Made by a program: the position numbers and the translations under genes | Notes under the pieces: generated by a model | The model's database searches: none | What the model was told of the DNA's origin: nothing | The model's input: the letters and a program-made list of their open reading frames with translations, nothing else | In this document: piece after piece, positions 45,701 to 56,813 of the stretch | Position numbering within the stretch: the stretch's first letter is position 1 | Layout: every line of letters starts with the position of its first letter | From: Blattamonas nauphoetae | Lineage: Eukaryota; Preaxostyla; Oxymonadida | Length of the DNA stretch: 64,000 nt | Direction of reading: 5' to 3' | Assembly: GCA_033064195.1 (NCBI GenBank) | Contig: JARBJD010000103.1 | Location: 1 to 64,000 of the forward strand

Positions 45701-48299
45701 GAGCAGTGTGTTCTATGTCACAAACTCAGCCTCACTGTCTGTCTCGTCGACCTCGTTCTCGACTATCTCAAATGAAGGGTCTGGTTCAGTGATCCACTGC
45801 ACATCGACAGGGACGCTCTCTCTGTCGTCTGTTTCGTTCTCGTCATGCAACTGTGGAGTTGATGGGAAGGGACGAAGTGTGTTTGTGTCTCGCTCCTCGT
45901 TCTCCTCTGGGAATGTTGTTATGAAGAGTGTTTCGATCACGAAAGCTGGGACACTTGGAAGTCACGAAGTGTTTCTGGAGGGACAGAATGTGGGAGCAGT
46001 TGTGACATCTGACTGGACGAGTCTGATCGGAGCGAATGATGGAACTCTGACGATGTCGAAGTTGGATGAAGTGTTTGGGTCAGATCCGACAAACACGACG
46101 AACTGTGGTCCGCTGGGGTATCATTTGTATCCTCACGCGAGTGGAGCAGTATTTGTGTCTGAAGGATTCTGGGATCATGGAAAGTGTGGACAGGAGCGTC
46201 TTCCTTGCTCGACGCTTCCTTTCGCGTTTTCACTGCTCACAACCACGAAAACGACACTCAGCCTCAGTTCGGATCTGACTCTCTCCACTTCTCTCTCCTC
46301 TCCGACTTCAGGTGCTTCCATCTCGTCGTCTTCTCAGAAATCTCTTATTTTCGATTTGAATGGACTGTTCGTTGTGAAAGCTGGCCCTCTCGCTTTTTCA
46401 TCGATGGACTTGACAATCCCCACGTCGCTCACGAAGACACTTTTCGTTGTGAAGGGAAGCACACTCACTCTGTCCAACACAGTCTCGATAACCAACCCTT
46501 CATCCCCCACACACTCCTCGTCACTGTTCGAAGTGAAAGGAGGATCCCTCACTCTGTCATCGACCGTCTTCGACTTCGTTGTTCGCTTCTCGTCCTCCTC
46601 ATCCCTTCTCGCACAAACCGCGGGCAACCTCAAACTTGACACAGTTTCGATCGGGAATGTTCACCGCTCAGATGGAGATGGAAGTGTTGTCCATTCTTCT
46701 CTCTCCACGCCCGATGAAGAGTTGGAGATTGTTGGCAGCTTGTTCTCGTCCTGTTCATCAGCCGGCGATGGAGGATGCATGGCCATTGCAGTGGAAGCAG
46801 GAACGCTTCTGATCTCGCACTCGTCGTTCAGCAGGTGTTCGAGTGCGGACAGAGGAGGTGCGCTTTTGTTGGACTTCTCGAATCTTCTTTCTTTTGAACA
46901 CTACAAACTGGACACTGTTTCTTTTGGACGCGACGAAGACAAGAACACGGCAGGCACCTTCGGAAACGATGTTTTTGTGATTGGACGAGATCTCTCATCT
47001 CAGATTGAAGCATCGCAGTGGGAGGACTCGCTCACAGCAGCTCAACAATCAGACTTGATGGGATCAGATTCCCTCACTCAACAAGTTGAATCCCTCCTGC
47101 GGTATCTGGTTGGGAAACTCGTGTTTGTGAGCTCGTCTGGAGACGACCTGAACATTGGATTGAAAGACTCTCCTTTCCGAACGCTCGCTGGGTTGTTCTC
47201 ATTCGTGTTGAAAGTGGAGAAAGTTGTGGTTCTCGGTTCAGCATCGATTGGAGAGTTCCTGTCGCTTGGAGTGGGTGAAGAGGAGGGGAGGGAGGTGCTG
47301 ATTGGTGGACAAGGCGAAGATTGCTCTCTCCGATGCGACATCCTCCCCTTCGCTCATCAACACGGAACGCCATACCTCTCGTTCTCGATGCTCTCGTTGC
47401 AGACATACACACTCTCTTTGACCAGCCTCGCCTTCACCTCATTCTCGGCGCCAGCTTTCATCACATCTGTGTTCTCGGTGAGCTCGAAAGGGATTCTGAA
47501 ACTCGTCGGCTGCCCTCTGAAAGGATCGACGCCAACCAAACTCAGCCTCGTCACTCTCCACCGCGACGGATCAGCGGAAGTGGACGACTTCACTTCGCAC
47601 GAACAGCAGTTTGTGGGAAAGGGGAGTGTTGTTGGTTGTGAAAGCGGGAGCACTTTGAACATGGCACGAAGCAGGTTTGAATCGACAAGTTTCGAAGGCG
47701 GCTGTGTTGTGGGAGGAACATGCACAGCGCAGATGGAAATCACAGACTCGACGTTTGTGAGATGCGTTGGAACGAGGTTTGGGAGTGTGATTCGTGTTTG
47801 GGTGGTGGGAAGCACACTGACACTGAAGAACAGCCGATTCGAGAGCTGCTCAACGAGAGTTCGACTGTCTGAGGAAATTGGGAAGGATGGGGTTGTCGGA
47901 GGTGGTTGTGTTGTGGTGGAACTGAAGCCGCACTCGTCGTCAGGCACACACCACCGAAGTTCAGTGGACCTGACACTCTCGTCGTTCACATCGTGTTCGC
48001 TGACAGTGACAGACACAGCCCGCTCTGGTCTTGGATTGGTTGGAGGGAGTGGATTCCTGATCCGAGCCACACAAACATCGAACACACTCTCCGCGACTCT
48101 TCGCAACGTGTCTCTGACGAACTGTTCCATCACCCCTCTTCTGTCGTCGTGGCACAAGAGCTTCTCGGGAGGGGTGATTGTGTGTGGGAAGAAGATGCTG
48201 CAGACGGATCGTCGAGGAATGGTTGTGACTGGGTGCTCGATGGGAACAGTGGAAGTGAGTCGTTCGTCGTCTGCTGGAACACACTCCAACGATGACTGA
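42726..48299 (+). CDS. Secreted right-handed beta-helix (Pmp-like) protein
   Basis: 1,857 residues, no intron, ATG to TGA. Residues 1-18 (MLVLFISINFISQCIPSI) form a signal peptide. The body is parallel beta-helix repeats with the polymorphic-membrane-protein-like signature F-x-x-C-x-S-x-G-x-GG-A/G: FSGCTSTTDDGGAIWV, FQSCSSGGNGGAIH, FSNCHAGSFGGVL, FSSCSSTGKGGALS, FSSCSSAGDGGCMAI, FSRCSSADRGGALL. Three block borders repeat a CG...PCxTL motif: MMCGFSVYPCQTLAP, GKCGQERLPCSTLPF and a weaker GLKDSPFRTLAG. There is no C-terminal membrane helix or autotransporter barrel, so it is secreted or peripheral. Such proteins are adhesins or carbohydrate-active folds; no catalytic triad is visible. Confidence 0.75.
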   Translation: MLVLFISINFISQCIPSIPLPSPCTSRKWTNEVNHITLDSISYLATNEPLTGPIKMSGTAQTTLLCRSESDLFVLSVVNSTFSLTSTCLVPTHQAMHASDSSVHLTGTTIQVNSTHTLFISWNSNLIMERMIIRRAAPISIFPLVVENRQPTGSVSLISTTFEDGHHSDISPIIANRQTDSILIQSSSFRNITSDSSIPPSTPLPPAGKTKLLNTKTDHVEGVFYGTLTNDINLGGEFFFSNNTFLNTTHSNEDYTCPDGTCTSKYASASTYITIKNSIFSGCTSTTDDGGAIWVGSSEPGTLFVVDCQFQSCSSGGNGGAIHTINRQMCIRRNTFSNCHAGSFGGVLSAVPNSHEVEFSENTCTSCHSNIADTNYHVNEATGHQILHNNTFSVSSGGHRSDCLLVVSGTAQASNNIFNNFQRTVSDPIFANLVLHALSITSVLVFGNKFEWGSAFSPPWSHSNSPEIAIGLRWSVSVAFPLIDSTGFFLPASKKESVTTTRDDTSNLIITGQVDDVMGTKPNFTAPASPSNPYFSLFAKRTVILRRIGMDLKVAPIAFASISNGGTVLLSEVDFFVSTSTLTKHFITVTSSTLTIDTVKLSSLNLGSTSVVRMEGASTLIVTNSNFASISQSSAGGAFLSTNGASTQIITITGSTFDKVTSKGDGGVILAQLGTGSKLTVSSTTFSSCSSTGKGGALSIVLSSTGSFALQSGTLFSSCTATNGNAVFVQASSLSSAVTRTSMGFLGSSSITPTATLLNLYRGWNTANTTDSVPLILFFATMGSTGHANSSGKDGMMCGFSVYPCQTLAPVQTTLVSYGSKTGGTLNPITILLQTALPQSIPFSCGGHTATISGNTITLSNTGQFTTSSSSSSLTLSALTILFASSQTQPAISVSTGSIVVSGCTVGNGSGNIPVSFGTVSGGSLEMRGMNTMKLVSPSSPLFRVTSGTLQIGSGTTLTHSVTKRTSSLFDVSGGSTTITSLSVPSLALNSASSVFYVTNSASLSVSSTSFSTISNEGSGSVIHCTSTGTLSLSSVSFSSCNCGVDGKGRSVFVSRSSFSSGNVVMKSVSITKAGTLGSHEVFLEGQNVGAVVTSDWTSLIGANDGTLTMSKLDEVFGSDPTNTTNCGPLGYHLYPHASGAVFVSEGFWDHGKCGQERLPCSTLPFAFSLLTTTKTTLSLSSDLTLSTSLSSPTSGASISSSSQKSLIFDLNGLFVVKAGPLAFSSMDLTIPTSLTKTLFVVKGSTLTLSNTVSITNPSSPTHSSSLFEVKGGSLTLSSTVFDFVVRFSSSSSLLAQTAGNLKLDTVSIGNVHRSDGDGSVVHSSLSTPDEELEIVGSLFSSCSSAGDGGCMAIAVEAGTLLISHSSFSRCSSADRGGALLLDFSNLLSFEHYKLDTVSFGRDEDKNTAGTFGNDVFVIGRDLSSQIEASQWEDSLTAAQQSDLMGSDSLTQQVESLLRYLVGKLVFVSSSGDDLNIGLKDSPFRTLAGLFSFVLKVEKVVVLGSASIGEFLSLGVGEEEGREVLIGGQGEDCSLRCDILPFAHQHGTPYLSFSMLSLQTYTLSLTSLAFTSFSAPAFITSVFSVSSKGILKLVGCPLKGSTPTKLSLVTLHRDGSAEVDDFTSHEQQFVGKGSVVGCESGSTLNMARSRFESTSFEGGCVVGGTCTAQMEITDSTFVRCVGTRFGSVIRVWVVGSTLTLKNSRFESCSTRVRLSEEIGKDGVVGGGCVVVELKPHSSSGTHHRSSVDLTLSSFTSCSLTVTDTARSGLGLVGGSGFLIRATQTSNTLSATLRNVSLTNCSITPLLSSWHKSFSGGVIVCGKKMLQTDRRGMVVTGCSMGTVEVSRSSSAGTHSNDD

Positions 48300-48752
48300 C
48301 GATGAACACTGTTCGTGTCGATGTCTCCGTCACTCCGACTCGTCTCTCTTCTGTGTGTCTCTCCTGCCCTTTCGTTTCTCTCCCAGTTAAAAGCATTTCT
48401 CGCTCATAAATACTGATTTTCATTTTGATCTCTTCAGCTTTTCTTCACGATTGATTCTTTTCTTTCTTGGTTTCGTCGGAGAGATGCCACTCTCGACTTG
48501 TATGAGATCACTATTCTTCCTCTTTAACCTCGAGCATCAATTCACCGCTATTCAGATTGTGGAATCGAACTTGTTCATCCAACGTTTCGGGAGGACGAGA
48601 TTGAATAGTTGTTTCAGCATCAGAGATAAAGCAAATGTGGTCTTGAATTGTGAATAGAAATTGATCATGCCCTAAATTAATCCATAGCTGACACGTCAAC
48701 CTTAAACCAACATAATTCAGTAAGTTCGTTCACCGAAGATGTACGCGATGAA
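48300..48752. other. Intergenic stretch with a possible minus-strand fragment
   Basis: The minus frame 48,511-48,699 reads MTCQLWINLGHDQFLFTIQDHICFISDAETTIQSR...LMLEVKEEE, which has protein-like composition but no recognised family or splice partner. The plus-strand frame over the same bases is less convincing. Otherwise nothing seen. Confidence 0.25.
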
Positions 48753-49736
48753 GTGATACCCTTGTTTCTGAGCGTCGACTTCACCTTCATCGGAACAATC
48801 ACATTAGCATCCCCACTTTACCTGTCACTTATCGACTTCATCAAGAAAGGAAACAGTCTCGATGATAAAGCCACAAAACGAGCATGTGATCTAATATGTA
48901 GAATCACACCTTCAGAAGACACCATCTTCTCGGCTGACAGGATGCTCTTCCAACTTGTTCCAGCACTCGATGGATCCTGTTCTGGTTTCACCGAATCAGT
49001 TATTCAGCTGCTCACATCATCCAACGAGGAGCTTGTCGAGACAACATTCTCATTTCTGGCTCAAATTGTATCCAACGCCGACCTGCCAACACGTTTCGAT
49101 TTTCTTGCGACAGACTTCTTCACACTTCTCCCAAACACATTATACGAACAGGAGATACATATTTTAACCCAAATCAGGTTATCTCTCATGAAAATCTCGA
49201 GCTGTTTCATTGCATTTTTACCCCATGATACCTCTCGACAACTATGCCAGAAAAAACACTTTTCGATGGACTCATTCCATCAAACCTTCCTTGACAAGTT
49301 TTTCCATCCCGTCAAACCATTTCTGGAGTCCATATTCCGAAATCGACGCCAAATCACATTTACCAAGAGCAAATGCATTTTCTCGGAGCTTCTTGGAAGA
49401 CTTGTAGGATATTCGCCCCTCCTGGAACAGATGACGCAATTCGTACTATCGTCTTCATTTGCTCTGACGTACATGGATTGTCTTGATTACTTTGATCTCG
49501 ACGTCAGCCTCCTCGCACTCATTGGGAAGGTTTTGGAAGCACTCAGGCAATGGAAGAAGGAGGACTCAGCTGTTCAGAAGCGAGGACGGCAGATTCAGAC
49601 CAAACTGGACGAAGAAGGCCTTCCCGACGAGATGGAACTCCACCTCCAGTGCAGCGGGTATTCTGCATTCGGACTTCGTATTCCCTCTCTGGGAGCACTC
49701 CTGATCGAATATATCGGTGGGAATGCTCCATTGTAG
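48753..49736 (+). pseudogene. Armadillo-like family member lacking its N-terminus
   Basis: Open for 327 codons, stop TAG at 49,734-49,736, but no ATG at its 5' end. Blocks: TITLASPLYLSLIDFIKKGNSLDD, GSCSGFTESVIQLLTSSNEELVETTFSFLAQIV, TRFDFLATDFFTLLPNTLYEQEIHIL, DSFHQTFLDKFFHPVKPFLESIFRNRRQIT, FLEQMTQFVLSSSFALT-like LLEQMTQFVLSSSFALTYMD, DSAVQKRGRQIQTKLDEEGLPDE. This is the C-terminal two thirds of the expanded oxymonad-type family also seen at 31,819-38,133; the usual N-terminal FLNW...LVATVKFQP part is absent. A TA-flanked MITE begins four bases after the stop. Confidence 0.6.
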
Positions 49737-49740
49737 ACTA

Positions 49741-50282
49741 CAGTAACTCCTGGTTCCGGCTAATGTCTAATATCGCGTCAAATCAAACTTTCGAACAGTA
49801 TTTCTCGACAACCCAGCAAAGTTCAGACATCTGGTTTTCAGCAATGCGGAAGGTTCGAAGCACCCAATTCCTTCTGGAAATATCAAGCCTTTTCAATGAC
49901 TTTCAATTTTGGCAGTTCGGTCAAAAATCACAGTTTTGAGGAGAATTTCGCCGCTTTTTCATTCTGCATCAAACATTCACCCACGTGAATTAAGTTGACA
50001 TCTACTCGATCGAGTTCATCTCGATTGGAGGTAGACCAATGTGGAATCGCCTGTTCGTTGGAAAGAAAAACTCCATTTTTTGACCACGGTATGTTTTGGT
50101 GTGTGATTTCCGAAATAGGTAGACGTCACACATTCTAGCAACTCTCAGAAACAGATAGTATCCCTCACAACATTGACAATGCTGAAATCCGCAAGTCTCC
50201 ATTTTGTTGGGTTGTCGAGAAAAACTGGTAGAAAGATTGTCATGTCATGTCATTAGACATTAGTCGGATGTAGGAGTTACTG
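49741..50282. mobile_element. MITE with TA target duplication, Tc1/mariner-like
   Basis: Left end TA|CAGTAACTCCTGG..., right end ...GTAGGAGTTACTG|TA. The reverse complement of the right end also shares CTAATGTCTAAT and, further in, TTTCTCGACAACCCA with the left end, so the terminal inverted repeats are about 75-130 bp and imperfect. No transposase; total 542 bp. The arms are diverged from each other, so it is older than elements A and B at 8.0-9.9 kb. Both this and element B begin TA-CAGT. Confidence 0.65.
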
Positions 50283-50458
50283 TACAACACTTCCATTGTC
50301 TGAATTACCAACTTACAAAAACAGACGTTATGAAAAAACGAAATGAGTGAGATTTTTTTTGTCACATTATCGTTCTAACAAGAACTGACTCTTATCTAGT
50401 GTGAATCATCTCGATCGTCCCATTTCGGATTTACCTCCATCCTCTCATCTCTCAACGG

Positions 50459-53400
50459 ATGCTATTATCTGTTATTTTCCCTCTCCACTTCGTTTATTGT
50501 GAAATTGGAAAAGTCACAGATGCTTGGGACTCTTTTCCAAAAACAGGAACACCACCTTCACCACGATCAAAAGCTGTCGCGATCAACCTCAACTCTGTGG
50601 CAGGATTCGAACATAACGTTCTTGTTTTTGGAGGTCAAAACGCCAGAGGAGATATTTTGAAGGACATGTTTGTTTTCAACACCAAGCTTCAGAAGTGGTC
50701 GCCGTTTGTCGTGAATGGACTAACGGAAACACCTGGGGCTGTCGATGCATGCACATGTCTGATCGATTCGACTATCTATCTCTGGGGTGGGATGGGAGTG
50801 AATGGATTTTACAATGATATGTGGAAATTTGACATTAACACACAAATTTGGAGCACAGTCGCTCAATCTGGAACTATTCCAGCCGCTCGCCAAGCAGCAC
50901 ATTTTGCCTACACAGCTGATTTTCTGTTTATTTGTGGAGGCCGTACAGCAGATGGGAAGACCAACGATGTCCACAAATACGACGTCTCGAAGCAAAAATG
51001 GTATCAAGTCATTGAAGAAACCAAGTCAGCTGAAGAAAATGACAATCCACCAACACGAAGCAACGGAGGAGCATACGCAGATGATAAGTACTTCTACCTT
51101 TTTGGAGGATATACGTCAAAGGGCGACCAATCATTCGGTGTCTATCGAATCAAACATTCAACTGACTCTCCCACGTGGGAGAAGGTTCCATACGACACAC
51201 CAACTGAACCGAGTCCACGAGAAGGGTCTGGATGGTGTGTTAACGGGAAAATCGTCGCATGCTATGGGGGGTACCTCTTTTCTGATGGACAAACAGATTA
51301 TAAAAACGACGCCGTTTTCCTTGATTTCACAAATGCTGCAGCAGATACAGATCCATCTATATCCTACACGAAGGTTGATTTTCCTGCAGATACATTTTTG
51401 GACGAAGCTTTAGAAACTTTGGAGGAATGGCAGGACTTCAATCCAAATGCTGTCGCGAACCGCTATCAAAGATTTTCGTGTGCTCTCACCACCACAAGCA
51501 GTGCAGATTCGTATTTCTTGTTTGGAGGTCTTACGGATACCTTAGTTAATGGAGATGCAATCCTTATCACGCCAAACGAAGAACCCACAAAATTCACGTT
51601 TATCCTTCTTCTTTCTGGACTTTTGATGATTTCTCTCATCTATTTCGTTCATTTAGGCTCATTTCTGCTCCAATTCCCAACATCCCCTCTCCCCGCTCTG
51701 GCCATAAGTCAGTGATTGCATTGGGGCGAATGTGGATCTTCGGTGGTCGTGGAGGGACAAATGGCCAACTTCTGAACGATCTGTATTCATTTGACGTGCA
51801 AACACACACCTGGGAGGTTCATACAAACCCAGCATCGCCTTCACCGCCAGCCAGAGAACAATACTCCATTGCTGAGCATTCTGGTCGTCTCATCATTTTT
51901 GGAGGGAAGGGAACAAATGCCTTGACTGGTGAAGTGTCAGGACAGAACGATCTTTGGCAATACTCCATCAACGAAAATCGGTGGGAACAGATCAGCATTC
52001 TCGGAGGAACACAGCCACTCGGAAGGTATGGCTCGTCCATGGTCTGCCTCCACAAAACTCTGTTTGTGTATGGGGGACGCTTCGATAACACTCAAGTTTC
52101 GAACGAACTGTGGGCCTTCTCTCTTGTGACGAGAAGTTGGACCAAAATGACTTTAGAGTATTCGAAGCAGATGGCAACAAACCACCAACTGACTTATGCT
52201 CAAGCCAAGGCATATCGCCTGAATTCCACGTCACAATTCCAAACTCCATCGCGCTCCCTTCTCAACCACCCACGCCGCTTCCAAACAGGCCGCTCTTCAG
52301 ACAAATCCACGAACGATGTTTATATTCCAGTCGGTCGCGAAGAATGCTACATATTCACGCAGGCAGTTGGTGACAACGATTACCTTATCATCGGTGGCGG
52401 TGTCGCCCAGTCCATCGCCTCGCTCCTCACCCTCGACAAGTTCCTCCTCCCGCCGGAATCAGACCCAACGGCAACCACAGTTTTTTATTCTGATCCCCCC
52501 ACACTGGACCTCACGAAGTACGACGACTTGCCTCTTTATTACAAGGCCTTCACTGTTCCTGTGCACGACGGGTTTGTGTCGTTTGCTGGACTTGAAGTCG
52601 ACAACGCCAAGGCTCGCCTGAATCACTGGACGGTCGACGATTTTTCGAAAATCACGTTTGTCTCTGACGATGACAAGAAGGACAAGGTTGATTTTCATCT
52701 CCCGTTCATCTCTGGAGGCTCAGCCGCCCTTTGTGGACGAGAGCTGTTCACTTTCGGAGGGAACATCGTTGGCAAGAAGCTCCCTGCTGATGGTCAATTT
52801 CACAATCAGATGTTCCGCTTTGAGCTGGTCAAGGACACCTTCTCCTGCTCACCCGGCACACATTCGACAGATCCGGGAAGAGCCCCTGTTGGCTGTTCAC
52901 TCTGCCAAACCGGTTCGTTCAACGGGAAGTGGAACAGCAGTGAGTGCACGAAATGCCGTGCTGGGTCGTACAACCCGTCGCCTGGGGGGATCAAGGGGTA
53001 CCATTGCGTGTCCTGCCCGAACGGGTTCTTCAACGACGCAGAAGGAGCAGATGTGTGCGGGAAGTGCCAAGAACATCAGTACTGTCCAGCAGGGTCGACA
53101 TCGAAAACAAACCAAAAGCCGGTGCTCGACTTGAATATGTTCCAACAACCGCCTCGCTATCAGACAAAGGACCATCTGTCGACGATGTGGATGATCATCC
53201 CGTATGCAGGGGGAGTAACTGTCGGAGCAATCGTTGCCTTCATCTTTCTGTGCTGTCCGTGCACGAGACACAACCTGTGGAGACTCGATTTCTTCTCGTC
53301 CGATCACAACGACTCGCTGGATGACATCACACACTCGTCACCCAAGATTCTTCGGAAGACGAAGCTGGGTGGGTTTGTCTGCATCATCTTTGTCTGCTTT

Positions 53401-54509
53401 GTGATTGGTGCAATTGTGTCGCTTGTGTTCGAGTTCTTCTTCAACAACATCACCGAGACAAAGACGCTGATCACAGGAACAATGACAACAGCTCTGGATT
53501 CACACAAAATCGTCACCCAGTCCGCGGAATTCTCTCTCACGCTGCTGGACTTCAACGGAAAGTGCACCGCAACCAACATCCTTGGCGAGAAAGGCGAATG
53601 CCAAGATATCTCCGTCACATCGCACAATCTTGAATCTAAACGTATGCGCTCGTCTATCTTCTCCTCCTTCTGTCATCGTTCTTGAACATATCTTCTTCAT
53701 CTCCCTCTTCATTGTCTCTCCTCTTTCCTCTCCTCTCATTCACAGATGGCGACAAATCTCTTCCTCTTACCGCCACGTGCCTCCCTCTCTCCTCCGCCAA
53801 CTCCTTCCGTGACCCAAGCGTCAACTGCAATGTCACCCTCACCGCACCCAACACCGAAATCAGGTTCGACGACACAGGCAGCTTCCCCTTCATCGAGTTC
53901 ACAGTCGACTCCGACAGCGCTCTGTGCTATGGAATGACTGCTCAGGTCAAGCTCGACACAGGAATTGATTTTGGGGAGAAGGTTCGGAGTGACTCTCTGT
54001 CGGCGATGGCTCTGATGCAGCTGGACTCGGAAGGGCGCGTGTTCAAAGGTCCTGAATCGACAGACTTTGGATTCACCATCATGCCCTCCCTCTACACCGA
54101 CAAGAAAGACAAGAAGCATCCTGGTTACTTCGTCGCAGCGACACACCCGAAAGGAGGGTCCAAGTCCCTCCCCGACGAGCTGTTCATGCAGTTTGGAATC
54201 AAAGCACGGATCAACCTGACGAAGGATCTGAACGTGGTGCTGACTGATCGCGTGATGCGCCAGAAGATCCCAGCCTTCCTCTCCAACTTGATGTCAACAG
54301 TGGGCGGCTTCATGGGGACGTTCGGAATGGTAGTGATGGTGATGGAGGTGATTGAGGCAATGAGCCTGCCGTGCTGCAACAGACCGAAGAGGAGGCTGTT
54401 CTCCGTGTTTAAGGACGAGTATATGGCCGACGAGCCGCTGCTGATGAAGAGAGGCGAAGATCAAACCGTCTCGCTGAATACAGTTCCGAGTTATCAAGGA
54501 ACCATCTGA
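50459..54509 (+). CDS. Kelch-repeat membrane protein with cysteine-rich stalk
   Basis: Exons 50,459-51,597, 51,657-53,641 and 53,746-54,509 (introns 59 and 104 bp, donors GTTTAT and GTATGC), 1,295 residues. A signal peptide (MLLSVIFPLHFVYC) is followed by Kelch blades with GG pairs (VLVFGGQN, IYLWGGMG, FICGGRTADG, FYLFGGYTSKG, MWIFGGRGG, LIIFGGKG, LFVYGGRF, ELFTFGGN), then a GCC2/GCC3-type stalk (CSPGTHSTD...CSLCQTGSFN...CTKCRAGSYNPSPG...CVSCPNGFFNDAEG...CGKCQEHQYCPAGS). Two membrane helices follow (MWMIIPYAGGVTVGAIVAFIFLCC and FVCIIFVCFVIGAIVSLVF), then a 300-residue beta-rich domain with a third hydrophobic helix (LMSTVGGFMGTFGMVVMVM). Surface receptor or adhesin is the likely role; ligand unknown. 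Confidence 0.8.
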
Positions 54510-54684
54510 TTCTTGCTTGTTTTTTTCTGAGTTCTGGCGTGAACCACGCCGTCTGAGTGTATAACCCCCATCTCGAGGAAACCTCATTATTCCTTCATCC
54601 GTTTGAAGCTCTGGAACAAGAGTGTATGGTCACAGTGGATTGAGGAAACAGTGTTCGAATGGTTCAGAGGGGTGAAATGTTTCT

Positions 54685-56525
54685 CTACTGCTCTCCTCCC
54701 TCCTTTATTAAATCATCAATCTTCAGAATCATCCGAACCACTTGTGTGGCAAGGCTGATCTGAGCCTTCTTCCCAACCAACGTCTCGTACACGCCGTTCT
54801 TCTTCATGTCAGACTCCCCGAGTTCCATGCAGTCGATGCCCAAGAAAGGATTCTTCGTGGTGACCTGCTGGACCTTGATCTTCTCAATCTCGCTCATCGC
54901 ATCCAGCCCGCTGTTCTCAGCCAAGCAGACAGGGATGGCCTCCATCGCCTCAGCATACGCGCGGAAGATGTACTGGTCTTGTGTGGCGATTGTGTCGGCG
55001 AGTTCGTTGATGTGGATCGAGCTGGCCAGCTCAACCGCTCCTCCTCCATACACGATGCGGTTGTCCTTGATCAGGTTGCGCACAACACACACAGCGTCGT
55101 GGATGGACCGCTTGGCTTCTTCGATGATCATCTTGTTCCCTCCGCGCAGGAAGATGGTCACGGCCTTTGTGTATGGGCACCCTTCGATGCACGTCATGCA
55201 CTGGTCGCCAGAGTTGCCGATAGTGATTTCACGGACAAGCTCGGCTGTGCCAAGCTTTTCTGGAGTGATGTCTTCGAAGCGAGGGATGATCTTGCCACCG
55301 GTGGCCATGGCAATGAGTTCGATGTCTGGACCGCCGACCCACCTGATGGCTGGGAGCTCGTTCTTCATCAGAAGGTAGTTGGCTTCATCGTCAAAGCCCC
55401 ACTGAATGTACGAGTTAGGGAAGGAATAAGGACGGAGAGAAGATGCGAAAAAAGAGTCGAAATGTGTAGTGAGTGAGAATGGAGATGAAACGAAAGAATA
55501 AGAGAATATATAACACTAACAAACCTGGCAAATGATCAGATTGGCACCGCTGGCTTTGCAGAGGTCCACCATCCTTCGGTAGTACTCTTTCTCCTCCTGA
55601 GCGAGTTTCTCGTACTTTTCGGTTGTGTCGATGTTAATCTGAGAGAGGAGAATATATAGAAAGAACAAGGGAGTTTGCAAACTTCATATTTCGTTTTCGG
55701 TTTGGGGGCTTCGAATGGGCAAGTCAAGATGGCAATTTTGGCTTTCTCGATCTTCTTGCTCATTTGAATATGTGAAATGCCCTTGTCAATCAAAAGACCT
55801 TGGATTAGTTCAGTATCCTCCAAACGACCACCAGCCTGGAAAAAGAGGAATGAGATTCACGATGAGGGAGTGATACATGGACACACCTTGCTTTCGATCT
55901 TAATATGATCAAACTGAACATCACGCCGTTCCCAGTCGCAGACAGAGGTGACGGCGTCGACAGCAATTTTGGCCATTTGGTCGCTTTGTCGGTTGATGAT
56001 TTTTGATGAAATACACGAGCGCGCAGGGACAAGAAGAGGAGACACATCTCCCTGGCTAAACTCAATTTTGTCAGCGATGGTCTCGATGTATGAGCAAACT
56101 GCTGAGGCTGCCTTTTCGAAGCCTTCAGCAATTCGGATTGGATGGATGCCTTTGGAGAGAAGTGGAAGGCAATGTTCGCACAGTGCACATGCAAGGATCG
56201 CAACACCAGTGGTGCCATCTCCAACTTCGTCATCATGAGCAATGCTAAGCTCCACGATGAGGCGGGCGATTTGGTTCGCGATGTCCATTGATTCGAGAAT
56301 TGTACGTCCATCGTTGGTCACAGACACGTCTCCATCCCTAGAAACCAGGGCCTTATCCATTCCCTTTGGTCCATAAGAGGTCCTGATCGTCCCTCCAACT
56401 GCCATGGCTGCGTAGATGTTGTTTTTGAGTGCATCGATTCCCGAGATTCTCTGTTCGTTTTGTTGGTCTTGAAGGATGATGTAGGGTTGCCCCGTTTCGT
56501 CGATTAGCATTGGAACTTTTGCCAT
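54685..56525 (-). CDS. CCT5: T-complex protein 1 subunit epsilon (CCT5)
   Basis: Exons 55,887-56,525, 55,683-55,835, 55,525-55,638 and 54,685-55,401; introns 51, 44 and 123 bp with donors GTGTGT, GTTTGC and GTTTGT. The product is 540 residues against 541 in human. Group II chaperonin motifs: [39 protein letters not shown] (nucleotide site), [20 protein letters not shown] and [42 protein letters not shown] text that is diagnostic of epsilon, [18 protein letters not shown], and the end [19 protein letters not shown]. It forms one position in the eight-subunit TRiC ring that folds actin and tubulin in the cytosol. I chose the start [12 protein letters not shown] (56,525). TAG stop; convergent with the Kelch gene 175 bp away. 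Confidence 0.95.
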
Positions 56526-56813
56526 GGTTTCGAACTGATTATCGAATCCTGAAAAGATCTGACCAGAATTTTGGGTACTAGATTTGGACAGTCGTCTCCA
56601 AGCAAAATCGTTAAGGAGGAAAATGTATCTTGAATTAGAAGACATTTCGTGATTAGAGCGTCCAGTATGAGTGGAAGAGAGACGTGCGAGTGGAGCCATG
56701 ATGAAGAGTCGCGAAATTGTGTGATAAATGAGCAAATGAAGACGAAATGATGGTGATAAACAGATAACTCAACAAAATACGAAGGAAAAATGGATGATGT
56801 GCAATATGAATGA

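Noticed and set aside
44789-45775. Plus-strand 328-codon frame within the beta-helix gene
   Set aside because: It is an off-frame reading of Ser/Thr codons; the main frame has signal peptide, repeats and continuity.
50002-50202. Minus-strand open frame of 66 codons with several cysteines
   Set aside because: It lies wholly inside the MITE at 49,741-50,282 and matches no family.
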